Shown here: positions 6,657 through 12,940 of the stretch, in pieces
Position numbering within the stretch: the stretch's first letter is position 1
Layout: each line of letters opens with the position of its first letter
Source of the DNA: Paracoccaceae bacterium
Lineage (GTDB): Bacteria > Pseudomonadota > Alphaproteobacteria > Rhodobacterales > Rhodobacteraceae
Length of the DNA: 13,565 nucleotides
Assembly (NCBI GenBank): GCA_009922885.1
Contig: RFUP01000024.1
Coordinates: forward strand, 1-13,565
Direction of reading: 5' to 3'
Notes under the pieces: generated by a model
Database searches by the model: none
What the model saw: only the letters and a program-made list of their open reading frames with translations
What the model was told of the DNA's origin: nothing
Translations under genes and position numbers: made by a program

Positions 6657-7865
6657 TCAGCGCACCGAAATCGGGAAGGCGGTATAGCCACGAAACCGCG
6701 CCAACGGCAGGCGCGTGCGCGGCCCTGTCTGGGCAAGCTTCGGGAAACGCTCGACAAATTTTCCAATCGCGATCTTTCCCTCCACCCGCGCAAGCGTCGC
6801 ACCCAAACACACATGAATGCCGGTGATGAAGGCGATCTGGCGGTTCGGCTTGCGCGTGATGTCGAAGCGGTCAGGCTCGGGGAACTGCGCCGGATCACGG
6901 TTCGCGCCCGCAATCGAAGTGTGGATGTAGGTGCCCTTGGGCAGCACGCAATCTTCCAGCTCGATATCCTCACCAGCCAAACGGTTGCCGATCTGCAAGG
7001 GGCTCTCCACCCGCAAGAACTCCTCCACGGCAGAGCCGATCAGCGTTGGATCGGCCAGAAGACGGCGATGTTCCCCCGGATGATCGAGCAACAACCCCAG
7101 CGAATTCCCCACCATCGAGGTGGTGGTCTCATGGCCCGCGTTCAGAAGGAAGATGCAGTTCTGGATCAACTCCTCCTGCGTCAAACGCCGCCCTTCATGC
7201 TCACCGAAAATCAGCGCTTCCAACACCTCACCCTGCGCTGCGCCGTCCGGATTGGCGCGCCGATGCGTGATCAGATCGTCGAGGATTTCGGAAAACTCCT
7301 CCACCGCCCGATTGCCCGCCTCCAGCCGCTCTTTCGGCACCACCGGATCGAGCGCGCCCAGAATCGCGATGGAATAATCCCGCAGCCGCGCCCGGTACTC
7401 TTCGGGAATGCCCAGCATGAACGAGATGATTTCCGTCGGCAGAACCTTGGCAAAATCGTTAATCAGATCGAGTTGCCCCATCTCCTCCACCCGATCCAGC
7501 AGCCGATCCACGATCCCGTCGATCAACGGTTCAAATTCCGCCAGCTTGCGCGGCGTGAAAGCGCCCGAAATCAGCTTCCGCACCACGGTGTGATAGGGCG
7601 GATCATTGAAGATCAAAGAGGTCGTATGATGCTTGTAAAGCGGGCATTGGCCGAATTTCTTGCCGAATTCCACGGTCTTGTCCGAAAGCATATCCCGGCT
7701 CTGATACACCTTCACCACATCCGCATAGCGCGTCAGGTAAACCGACCCGTCGCTATTGCGGTGCACCGGCGATTGCGCGCGCAACGCATGCAAAACCGGA
7801 TGCGGGTTCTCGATAAAATCCGCGCCGATCGCATTCAGATCAAACCGCGACACATCCAACACCAT
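6657..7865 (-). CDS. Bacterial cytochrome P450
   Basis: A 402-residue soluble heme monooxygenase with no membrane anchor. The I-helix oxygen-binding motif is AGHETTT (243-249), the K-helix ExxR is EFLR (282-285), and the heme loop is FITGIHVCLG with Cys about 353 as the thiolate ligand. DPPYHTVVRKLISGAFTPR (88-106) is the usual C-helix region. All residues needed for activity are present. Substrate cannot be deduced. No ferredoxin or ferredoxin reductase gene is in the window, so electrons must come from proteins encoded elsewhere. The start at 7865 follows GGGAG (7872-7876). It lies between tpa and the ABM gene on the tpa strand but behind the tpa terminator-like hairpin, and its own upstream region has no TauR-like box. 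It interrupts the usual tpa-tauR-xsc order. Confidence 0.95.
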   Translation of the reverse strand: MVLDVSRFDLNAIGADFIENPHPVLHALRAQSPVHRNSDGSVYLTRYADVVKVYQSRDMLSDKTVEFGKKFGQCPLYKHHTTSLIFNDPPYHTVVRKLISGAFTPRKLAEFEPLIDGIVDRLLDRVEEMGQLDLINDFAKVLPTEIISFMLGIPEEYRARLRDYSIAILGALDPVVPKERLEAGNRAVEEFSEILDDLITHRRANPDGAAQGEVLEALIFGEHEGRRLTQEELIQNCIFLLNAGHETTTSMVGNSLGLLLDHPGEHRRLLADPTLIGSAVEEFLRVESPLQIGNRLAGEDIELEDCVLPKGTYIHTSIAGANRDPAQFPEPDRFDITRKPNRQIAFITGIHVCLGATLARVEGKIAIGKFVERFPKLAQTGPRTRLPLARFRGYTAFPISVR

Positions 7866-7944
7866 GGCACTCTCCCTCTCTCCCGTGAGAATGGTAAGTG
7901 TGCATCATATCGGGTGCAAGGCCTTCCGCCCTGCGCATGGATAC

Positions 7945-7965
7945 AAAAAAGGGGCCGCAGCCCCT
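7945..7965 (-). terminator. Rho-independent terminator downstream of tpa
   Basis: Read on the minus strand, a GC stem GGGGC/GCCCC (7951-7964, loop of four, extended by one A-T pair) is followed by a run of six T (7945-7950 on the plus strand are A). It lies about 107 bases beyond the tpa stop codon and about 80 bases before the P450 start codon, and would separate the two transcripts. Confidence 0.7.
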
Positions 7966-7993
7966 CTTTCTCTTTCAAAATATCCCGGGGAGT

Positions 7994-8066
7994 GTGAGGG
8001 GCAGCGCCCCTCACTTTCTACTACTGATCCCTCCGGGATCGACTAGGGCAGCGCCCCTCGCTTTCT
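7994..8066. repeat. Palindromic intergenic repeat cluster between P450 and tpa
   Basis: A 21-base unit occurs twice in direct orientation, at 7999-8019 and 8046-8066 (47 bases apart), with one difference (A versus G at unit position 15). The first copy lies in a perfect nine-base-stem hairpin, GTGAGGGGC (7994-8002) with GCCCCTCAC (8006-8014), loop AGC. A further hairpin, GATCCC/GGGATC (8026-8040, loop TCC), sits between the copies. Such GGGGCAGCGCCCC elements look like the repeated extragenic palindromes common in Rhodobacteraceae genomes; that is a recollection to be checked. No gene fits here. Confidence 0.55.
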
Positions 8067-8071
8067 CGATC

Positions 8072-9392
8072 TTAACCGAACACCCGGCCCAATGCGCCAT
8101 CCACCGCCGAGACGATCTGGTTGATGTCGTCCTTGGTGGCGATAAGTGCGGGCGAGAAGCAGAGCGTGTTGTTCAGACCCGGCAGCGAACGGTTGGTCGC
8201 GCCGATGATCACGCCTTGCTCCATGCAGTCGCGCACCACGGCTTGCACCTTGGCTTCGTCCATCGGTTCGCGGGTGGTGCGGTCTTTCACCAGTTCCGCG
8301 CCGAGGAAGAGGCCCTTGCCGCGCGCCTGGCCGATCACGGCGTGCTTTTCCGAAAGCGCGTTCAGCTGGTCGAGCATGTAGTCGCCCATCTTCGCGGTGT
8401 TACCGAGCAGGTCTTCGTCCTCGATGATGCGCATGTTCTCGATGGCCGCTGCGGGGCCTGCCGTGCAGCCGCCGAACGTGGAGATGTCGCGGAAGTAGTT
8501 CATCGGGTCTGCCGCGTTATCCTTGAACATGTTGAACACCTCTTCGGTGGTCACGAGGCAGGCGATGGCGGCATAGCCCGAGGCCACGCCCTTCGCCATG
8601 GTCACCATGTCGGGCTTGATGCCGTAATGCTGGTAGCCGAACCAGGTGCCGGTGCGGCCCACGCCGCAAACCACTTCGTCGATGTGCAGAAGGATATCGT
8701 ATTTCTTGCAGATTTCCTGCACGCGCTCCCAGTAGCCTTTCGGCGGAACGATCACGCCGCCGCCTGCGGTCACGGGTTCGAGGCAGAGGCCGCCCACGGT
8801 ATCGGGGCCTTCCGCAAGGATGACCTTCTCGATCTGGTCTGCCGCCCATTCACCGTAGTTCTCAAGGTCGGCACCTTCCTGCTGGTAGGCGCGGTATTCG
8901 AGGCAATGCGGCACGCGCACGAAGCCAGGTGCGAACGGCCCATACTGGGCGTTGCGCTCGTCCTGACCGCCCGTAGCGCTTGTGCGCGATCTGGCGGATC
9001 ATCTTGAATGCCTTCTCGTTCGCTTCCGAGCCGGAGTTGCAATAGTACACGCGCGAGAGGCCGGGCATCTTTTCAAGGAGCTTTTCCGAGAAGATCGCGC
9101 CGGGGATCGAGCCTGCGGAGCCTGCGAAGTAGCAGAGCTTGAGGATCTGGTCGCGCACGGCATTGGCGATGCTTTCGCGGCCATAGCCCACGTTCACGGT
9201 CCAGACGCCACCCGAAACCGCGTCGAGGTGCTCTTTGCCCTTCTGGTCCCAAACGCGCATCCCCTTGCCTTCCACGATGATACGGGGATCAGAGGTTTCG
9301 TAGGGCTTGTGCTGGCTCAGGTGGTGCCAGACATGGGCGCGGTCCGCGTCCACGACGGCTTGAATATCATTGTCGAACTTGCCGTCCATCAT
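8072..9392 (-). pseudogene. tpa: Taurine-pyruvate aminotransferase, broken by internal deletion and frame change
   Basis: Tpa transaminates taurine with pyruvate to sulfoacetaldehyde and alanine; it is a class III PLP aminotransferase of about 460 residues. Here the N-terminal frame runs from ATG 9392 (or 9389; GGAGAG at 9398-9403) through CNSGSEANEKAFKMIRQIAH to KRYG at about 8970, then goes wrong. A second frame resumes at GGQDERNAQYGPFAPGFVRV (from 8971) and continues through LCLEPVTAGGGV, HIDEVVCGVGRTGTWFGYQ, TMAKGVASGY (the PLP Lys) and TNRSLPGLNNTLCFSPALIA to TAA at 8072. The join lacks about 24 residues that family members have between KRYG and GGQDE, including the YHG segment near PLP. 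Missing length is about 71 bases (2 modulo 3), hence the frame change. As written no functional Tpa is made. An assembly or sequencing collapse is the alternative. Both flanking parts look well conserved, so the damage is recent or artificial. Confidence 0.9.
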
Positions 9393-9481
9393 GGGGGCTC
9401 TCCGCTTTGCTGAATGGAATGACACCCCGAGCGACACGGGGGGATTACTGCCACTATTTCATGCTGAAACCCGTTCGGAAA

Positions 9482-9529
9482 TAGGGCCACTCAGATGGGT
9501 GATATAAGGCCAGTTTGTGAAATGGCCAA
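9482..9529 (-). promoter_or_regulatory. Putative TauR operator upstream of tpa (two repeats plus a weaker third core)
   Basis: On the plus strand TAGGGCCAC (9482-9490) and TAAGGCCAG (9505-9513) repeat 23 bases start to start, the same spacing as at xsc. A third GGCCA core (9524-9528, in AATGGCCAAT) lies 16 bases further on in the same orientation. Read toward tpa these are CTGGCCTTA-type boxes, 90-137 bases before the start codon, as expected for an activator site. tauA starts about 190 bases away on the other side, so the site may serve both promoters. Confidence 0.62.
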
Positions 9530-9688
9530 TCGGTGAGATTTGCGCAGCACCCTTCAAATGCCTTTAAAATATGGAAAAATTGAATTCGGGATTGCTGAAA
9601 TGGTTGGCGGTCTTCCGCAAAAAGCTGCAAGAGGTGCGAGAAAAACATTGAACGGAATCGGCATTTGCATTCGGAATGGTGGGTGACG

Positions 9689-9707
9689 GAACGGCAAGAG
9701 GCCGTTC
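9689..9707 (+). other. Hairpin just upstream of tauA
   Basis: GAACGGC (9689-9695) pairs perfectly with GCCGTTC (9701-9707) around an AAGAG loop, 12 bases before the tauA ATG. There is no clear Shine-Dalgarno within the normal distance of that ATG; the only purine-rich stretch (AAGAGG) is in the loop and too far away. The stem may shape translation initiation or mRNA 5' stability, which is inference. A CGTCGACG palindrome (9707-9714) follows directly. Confidence 0.4.
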
Positions 9708-9719
9708 GTCGACGATAGA

Positions 9720-10718
9720 ATGAAGATCCGCACGAAACTGATGTCCGCTGCCGCCGCTGTTGCGATGCTGAGCGGCACTTCTGCCATGGCGCTCGACGAG
9801 ATCACCGTGGGTTACTTCCTCGAATGGCCGATGCCCTTCGAATTTGCCAAGGTCAACGGCACCTATGATGCCGAGATGGGCGTGAAGGTGAACTGGCGTG
9901 CCTTCGACACCGGAACGGCGATGTCGGCCGCGATGGCGTCGGGTGACGTGCATATCTCGGTCAGCCAAGGCGTTCCGCCCTTCGTGGTGGCGACGTCGGC
10001 AGGCCAGGATCTCCAGATCATCGACGTGGCCGTGTCCTACTCGGATAACGACAACTGCGTCGTGGCGTCTGGCCTCGAAATCACCAAGGATAACGCCGCC
10101 GAACTCGCAGGCAAGAAAGTGGCTGTGCCGCTCGGCACCGCCGCGCATTACGGCTTCCTGAAGCAGATGTCGCACTTCGGTGTGGATCTCGGTTCGCTTG
10201 AAGTTGTGAACATGGCACCGCCAGATGGCGCAGCAGCAATCGCTCAGGGCGCAGTGGATATGTTCTGCGGCTGGGGCGGTTCGCTCCGCCGTGCAAAAGA
10301 GCATGGTAACGTGCTTCTGACCGGCGCCGAGAAAGAAGAACTCGGTATTCTCGTGTTCGACGTGACTTCCGCTCCGGCGGCGTTCGTGGCCGAGAACCCC
10401 GATCTGGTCGCCAAGTTCCTCAAGGTGACGGCAGATGCCAACGCCGTTTGGAATGCGGGTGGCGATGCGGCCAAGGCGATGATCCCGGTGATCGCGAAGG
10501 ACGCAGGTATGGACGAGCAGGGCACCGCCGACACCATGGCGACCTTCATCTTCCCGTCGGTTGCCGACCAGCTCGGCCCGAAGTGGCTCGGTGGCGGCGC
10601 GCAGGCGTTCATGCAGGGCGTGGCGCAGGTCTTCGTCGATGCGGGCTCGATCCCCTCGAAGCTCGACAGCTATGATGCGGCTGTAAACGTCGGCCCGCTG
10701 AAAGCGCTCGGCAACTAA
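9720..10718 (+). CDS. tauA: Taurine ABC transporter, periplasmic substrate-binding protein
   Basis: The 332-residue protein begins with a Sec signal peptide: charged MKIRTK, a hydrophobic Ala-rich core and a likely cleavage after AMA (residues 22-24), leaving a mature start LDEITVGYFLEWPMPFEFAK. The body is a two-lobed NMT1/SsuA/TauA-type binding protein: FDTGTAMSAAMASGDVHISV, SQGVPPFV and LAGKKVAVPLGTAAHYGF are typical blocks for sulfonate binders. It would deliver taurine to TauBC in the inner membrane. The start is fixed by the signal peptide, since no proper Shine-Dalgarno is seen. It heads a tauABC operon divergent from tpa; a strong hairpin with T run follows the stop codon. A different aliphatic sulfonate is possible, but tpa and xsc next door favour taurine. 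Confidence 0.93.
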   Translation: MKIRTKLMSAAAAVAMLSGTSAMALDEITVGYFLEWPMPFEFAKVNGTYDAEMGVKVNWRAFDTGTAMSAAMASGDVHISVSQGVPPFVVATSAGQDLQIIDVAVSYSDNDNCVVASGLEITKDNAAELAGKKVAVPLGTAAHYGFLKQMSHFGVDLGSLEVVNMAPPDGAAAIAQGAVDMFCGWGGSLRRAKEHGNVLLTGAEKEELGILVFDVTSAPAAFVAENPDLVAKFLKVTADANAVWNAGGDAAKAMIPVIAKDAGMDEQGTADTMATFIFPSVADQLGPKWLGGGAQAFMQGVAQVFVDAGSIPSKLDSYDAAVNVGPLKALGN

Positions 10719-10727
10719 GCCTGACAG

Positions 10728-10757
10728 GGCGGGCCGCGCACGCGTGGCCCGCCTTTT
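10728..10757 (+). terminator. Strong hairpin with T run between tauA and tauB (attenuator or mRNA-end stabiliser)
   Basis: GGCGGGCC (10728-10735) pairs perfectly with GGCCCGCC (10746-10753) around a ten-base loop, followed by TTTT then CAGTTTT. By form it is a rho-independent terminator. It sits nine bases after the tauA stop, inside an apparent operon. This pattern often gives excess binding protein over ATPase and permease; partial read-through would be needed for tauBC unless they have their own promoter. Confidence 0.7.
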
Positions 10758-10815
10758 CAGTTTTCCATCAGACTACGAAGAAGGGGGCCGGAGCGCCTCC
10801 GATTAAGGGGCGGGT

Positions 10816-11625
10816 ATGGCTTTCCTTGAGATAGATCGTGTTTCAATGCGCTTCGATTTGCCGAACGGCACGTCCGTACAGGCGTTGAAAGACGTGAGCC
10901 TGACGTTGAAATCAGGCGAGTTGTTGAGCGTGCTGGGGCCGTCGGGCTGCGGCAAGACAACGCTTTTGAATATTGTGGCAGGATTTCTGGCACCCACCGA
11001 GGGGCAGATCCGCCTGAACGGCAAACGTGTGACGGGGCCTGCGCGGGAACGCGGCATGGTGTTCCAGCAGGGCGCCTTGTTCGAATGGATGAGCGTGCGC
11101 GATAACGTCAGCTTCGGCCCGCGCATGAAAGGCCAGCGCGAGGCGGAGTGGAAAGGCACCGTGGACCACCTTCTCGATGTGGTGGGCCTTAAGGACTTCA
11201 AGGAAAAGGCAGTTTACGAATTGTCGGGCGGCATGCAGCAGCGCGTGGCCTTGGCCCGCTGCCTCGCCAATGATCCCGATGTGATCCTGATGGACGAACC
11301 CCTAGGGGCGCTCGATGCGCTCACCCGCGAGAAGATGCAGGGGCTGGTGCTGAAGCTCTGGAAGGAAACCGGCAAGACGATCATTCTCATCACCCACTCG
11401 GTGGAAGAAGCGCTTCTCTTGGGGGAACGGCTGCTCGTCATGGCCCCGCGCCCCGGCCGTATCCACAAGGAATACCGCCTGCCCTTCGCCGATATGGGCG
11501 TGACCCTCGATTTGCGGAGCGTGAAGAAAGAACCCGAGTTCGCGCAGAAGCGCGAGGAGATCCTCGGCATGATCTGGGACATGGAAGAAGAGATCATGGG
11601 CCGCAGCGAAGGAGCCGAAGCATGA
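10816..11625 (+). CDS. tauB: Taurine ABC transporter, ATP-binding protein
   Basis: A 269-residue ABC ATPase of the nitrate/sulfonate/taurine group that powers TauC from the cytoplasmic face. Walker A is GPSGCGKTT (about 41-49), the Q-loop is VFQQGALFEW (81-90), the signature is LSGGMQQRVALA (about 135-146), Walker B is VILMDEPLGALD (about 155-166) and the H-loop is ILITHSVEEA (about 189-198). All catalytic residues are present. The start ATG 10816 follows an AAGGGG-type Shine-Dalgarno. The 97-base gap after tauA contains a terminator-like hairpin. The stop overlaps the tauC start by four bases (ATGA), so tauB and tauC are translationally coupled. Confidence 0.95.
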   Translation: MAFLEIDRVSMRFDLPNGTSVQALKDVSLTLKSGELLSVLGPSGCGKTTLLNIVAGFLAPTEGQIRLNGKRVTGPARERGMVFQQGALFEWMSVRDNVSFGPRMKGQREAEWKGTVDHLLDVVGLKDFKEKAVYELSGGMQQRVALARCLANDPDVILMDEPLGALDALTREKMQGLVLKLWKETGKTIILITHSVEEALLLGERLLVMAPRPGRIHKEYRLPFADMGVTLDLRSVKKEPEFAQKREEILGMIWDMEEEIMGRSEGAEA

Positions 11626-12887
11626 TCCCGATTTCCGTCTACGTCATTATCTTCGTTGCCTCGTTCTTCATTGTCCGCGTCGGCATGAAGAAGATGTTCG
11701 AGAAGCACGATTTCACCTCGCTGAAAACCGTGACTTTCGGCGATGAAAGCGCCGTGCGCCCGGATCGGGTGGCGAGCGTGGTCTCGATCCTCACTATCTT
11801 CCTGATCTGGGGTGCGTTCACCGGATCGAAATGGATGCCTGTCCATGTGCCGGGGCCATTCCTTGGCGATACGTCCTTCACCTATACCGTCGAAGATGGG
11901 GCAGGGGCCAAGGATGATGCCTCTGTTCAGGTCCGCGTGTTCCGCGTGGGCGAGAGCGTGGAAGAACCCGTGGCCGAGCCGGGCGATGGCTTTGCCAAGA
12001 ACGACGCCATGAGTGTTGGCGCGATGCGCTCCAAGCTTCTGATCTGGGACGGCAACGACGAGGCGAAGCGCAAGGATGGGGCGAAGGTTGTGGCTGTGGA
12101 AGGCCAACCGATCAGCCCCGGCGTGACGGTGGATGTGCCCAATGGCACTGTCACCATGACTGAGAAAGGCACGCTCAATTTCGCACCTGCCAAGGGTATG
12201 CAGATGGAAGCGATCTGGCTTCCGCCGCCTGAAGCCGTTGTGGCGCGGGTTGGGGAAATCGCGCGCGAAGGCTACCAGAACTTCACGCTCTGGGAACATT
12301 TGGGTTTCTCGCTCTATCGCGTGGTGATGGGCTTTGTGCTTGGCGCGCTGGTTGGCATTCCACTGGGCTATGCGATGGGCCTTTCCGACTGGTTCCGGGG
12401 CTGGTTCGATCCGATCGTCGAATTCATGCGCCCTGTGCCGCCTCTGGCCCTGATCCCATTGGTGATCATCTGGGCGGGGATCGGTGAGAGCGGAAAGATC
12501 ATCCTTCTCTTCCTCGCGGCCCTCTGGATCATGGCGATTGCGGCGCGATCTGGCGTGTCCGGTGTGCGGATTTCCAAGGTGCACGCGGCCTACTCGCTGG
12601 GCGCATCGAAGTGGCAGTTGATGCGCCACGTGATCATCCCCAACTCGCTGCCCGATATCTTCACCGGAGCGCGCGTGGCGATGGGCGTGTGCTGGGGCAC
12701 GGTGGTGGCCGCAGAACTCGTGGCGGCGGAAAAGGGCGTGGGCATGATGATCATGGTCGCCTCCCGTTTCCAGCTCACGGATATCGTGATCATGGGGATC
12801 ATCCTCATTGGCCTTATCGGCTACGGGATCGACATTCTCTTCCGCATGGCCGAACGCTGGCTGGTGCCTTGGAAAGGGCGCGGCTAA
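11622..12887 (+). CDS. tauC: Taurine ABC transporter permease with extra periplasmic beta domain
   Basis: The C-terminal half (about residues 200-421) is a normal SsuC/TauC permease: LPPPEAV, WEHLGFSLYRVVMGFVLGAL, several membrane segments and the ATPase-contact loop AAYSLGASKWQLMRHVIIPN (322-341). The protein is 421 residues against about 250-290 for usual TauC. The excess is an extra N-terminal membrane segment (about 4-20), a short charged loop, then the usual first segment (about 50-66), and an insert of about 110 residues (83-195). The insert sits where the short loop before LPPPEAV normally is, in the periplasm. It has SFTYTVEDGAGAKDDASVQV (85-104) and NGTVTMTEKGTLNFAPAKG (174-192), which read like the last and first strands of cadherin/VCBS-like repeats in swapped order. 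Role of the insert is unknown; contact with TauA or the cell wall is conceivable. Confidence 0.93.
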   Translation: MIPISVYVIIFVASFFIVRVGMKKMFEKHDFTSLKTVTFGDESAVRPDRVASVVSILTIFLIWGAFTGSKWMPVHVPGPFLGDTSFTYTVEDGAGAKDDASVQVRVFRVGESVEEPVAEPGDGFAKNDAMSVGAMRSKLLIWDGNDEAKRKDGAKVVAVEGQPISPGVTVDVPNGTVTMTEKGTLNFAPAKGMQMEAIWLPPPEAVVARVGEIAREGYQNFTLWEHLGFSLYRVVMGFVLGALVGIPLGYAMGLSDWFRGWFDPIVEFMRPVPPLALIPLVIIWAGIGESGKIILLFLAALWIMAIAARSGVSGVRISKVHAAYSLGASKWQLMRHVIIPNSLPDIFTGARVAMGVCWGTVVAAELVAAEKGVGMMIMVASRFQLTDIVIMGIILIGLIGYGIDILFRMAERWLVPWKGRG

Positions 12888-12900
12888 GGTTGGCGCGACC

Positions 12901-12929
12901 GAGGGGGCTTCGGCCCCCTCTTTCGTTTT
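12901..12929 (+). terminator. Rho-independent terminator after tauC
   Basis: GAGGGGGC (12901-12908) pairs perfectly with GCCCCCTC (12913-12920) around a TTCG tetraloop, followed by TTTCGTTTT. It begins 13 bases after the tauC stop and ends the tauABC transcript. It also lies just before the glycerate kinase Shine-Dalgarno, so that gene would depend on read-through or on a promoter inside tauC. Confidence 0.85.
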
Positions 12930-12940
12930 GCGGAGGGAAA

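Larger units (their letters stand above)
9393..9719. other. Divergent tpa/tauA intergenic regulatory region
   Basis: These 327 bases hold no gene I can support. They contain TauR-like boxes (9482-9529), an inverted repeat TTTCA-TGC-TGAAA (9457-9469), a relatively AT-rich stretch at about 9535-9610 that is the best place for a tauA promoter, and a perfect seven-base hairpin just before tauA (9689-9707). No -35/-10 pair stands out enough to place a start of transcription on either strand. Confidence 0.6.

Noticed and set aside
6813..7997. Plus-strand open frame opposite the P450 gene
   Set aside because: The P450 reading has all heme-enzyme motifs; the opposite frame shows none.
7994..8066. 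CRISPR array
   Set aside because: Only two repeat units with a 26-base gap that itself contains a hairpin; no cas gene nearby.
8960..8985. Programmed ribosomal frameshift in tpa
   Set aside because: No slippery run is seen, and besides the frame change about 24 conserved residues are absent, which frameshifting cannot restore.
9540..9660. Sigma-70 promoter for tauA in the AT-rich stretch
   Set aside because: No -35/-10 pair with correct spacing was convincing enough to place; left as a region note only.
9720..12887. Assignment of the transporter to alkanesulfonate (ssu) or thiamine-precursor uptake
   Set aside because: The families overlap in sequence, but adjacency to tpa, tauR and xsc favours taurine.
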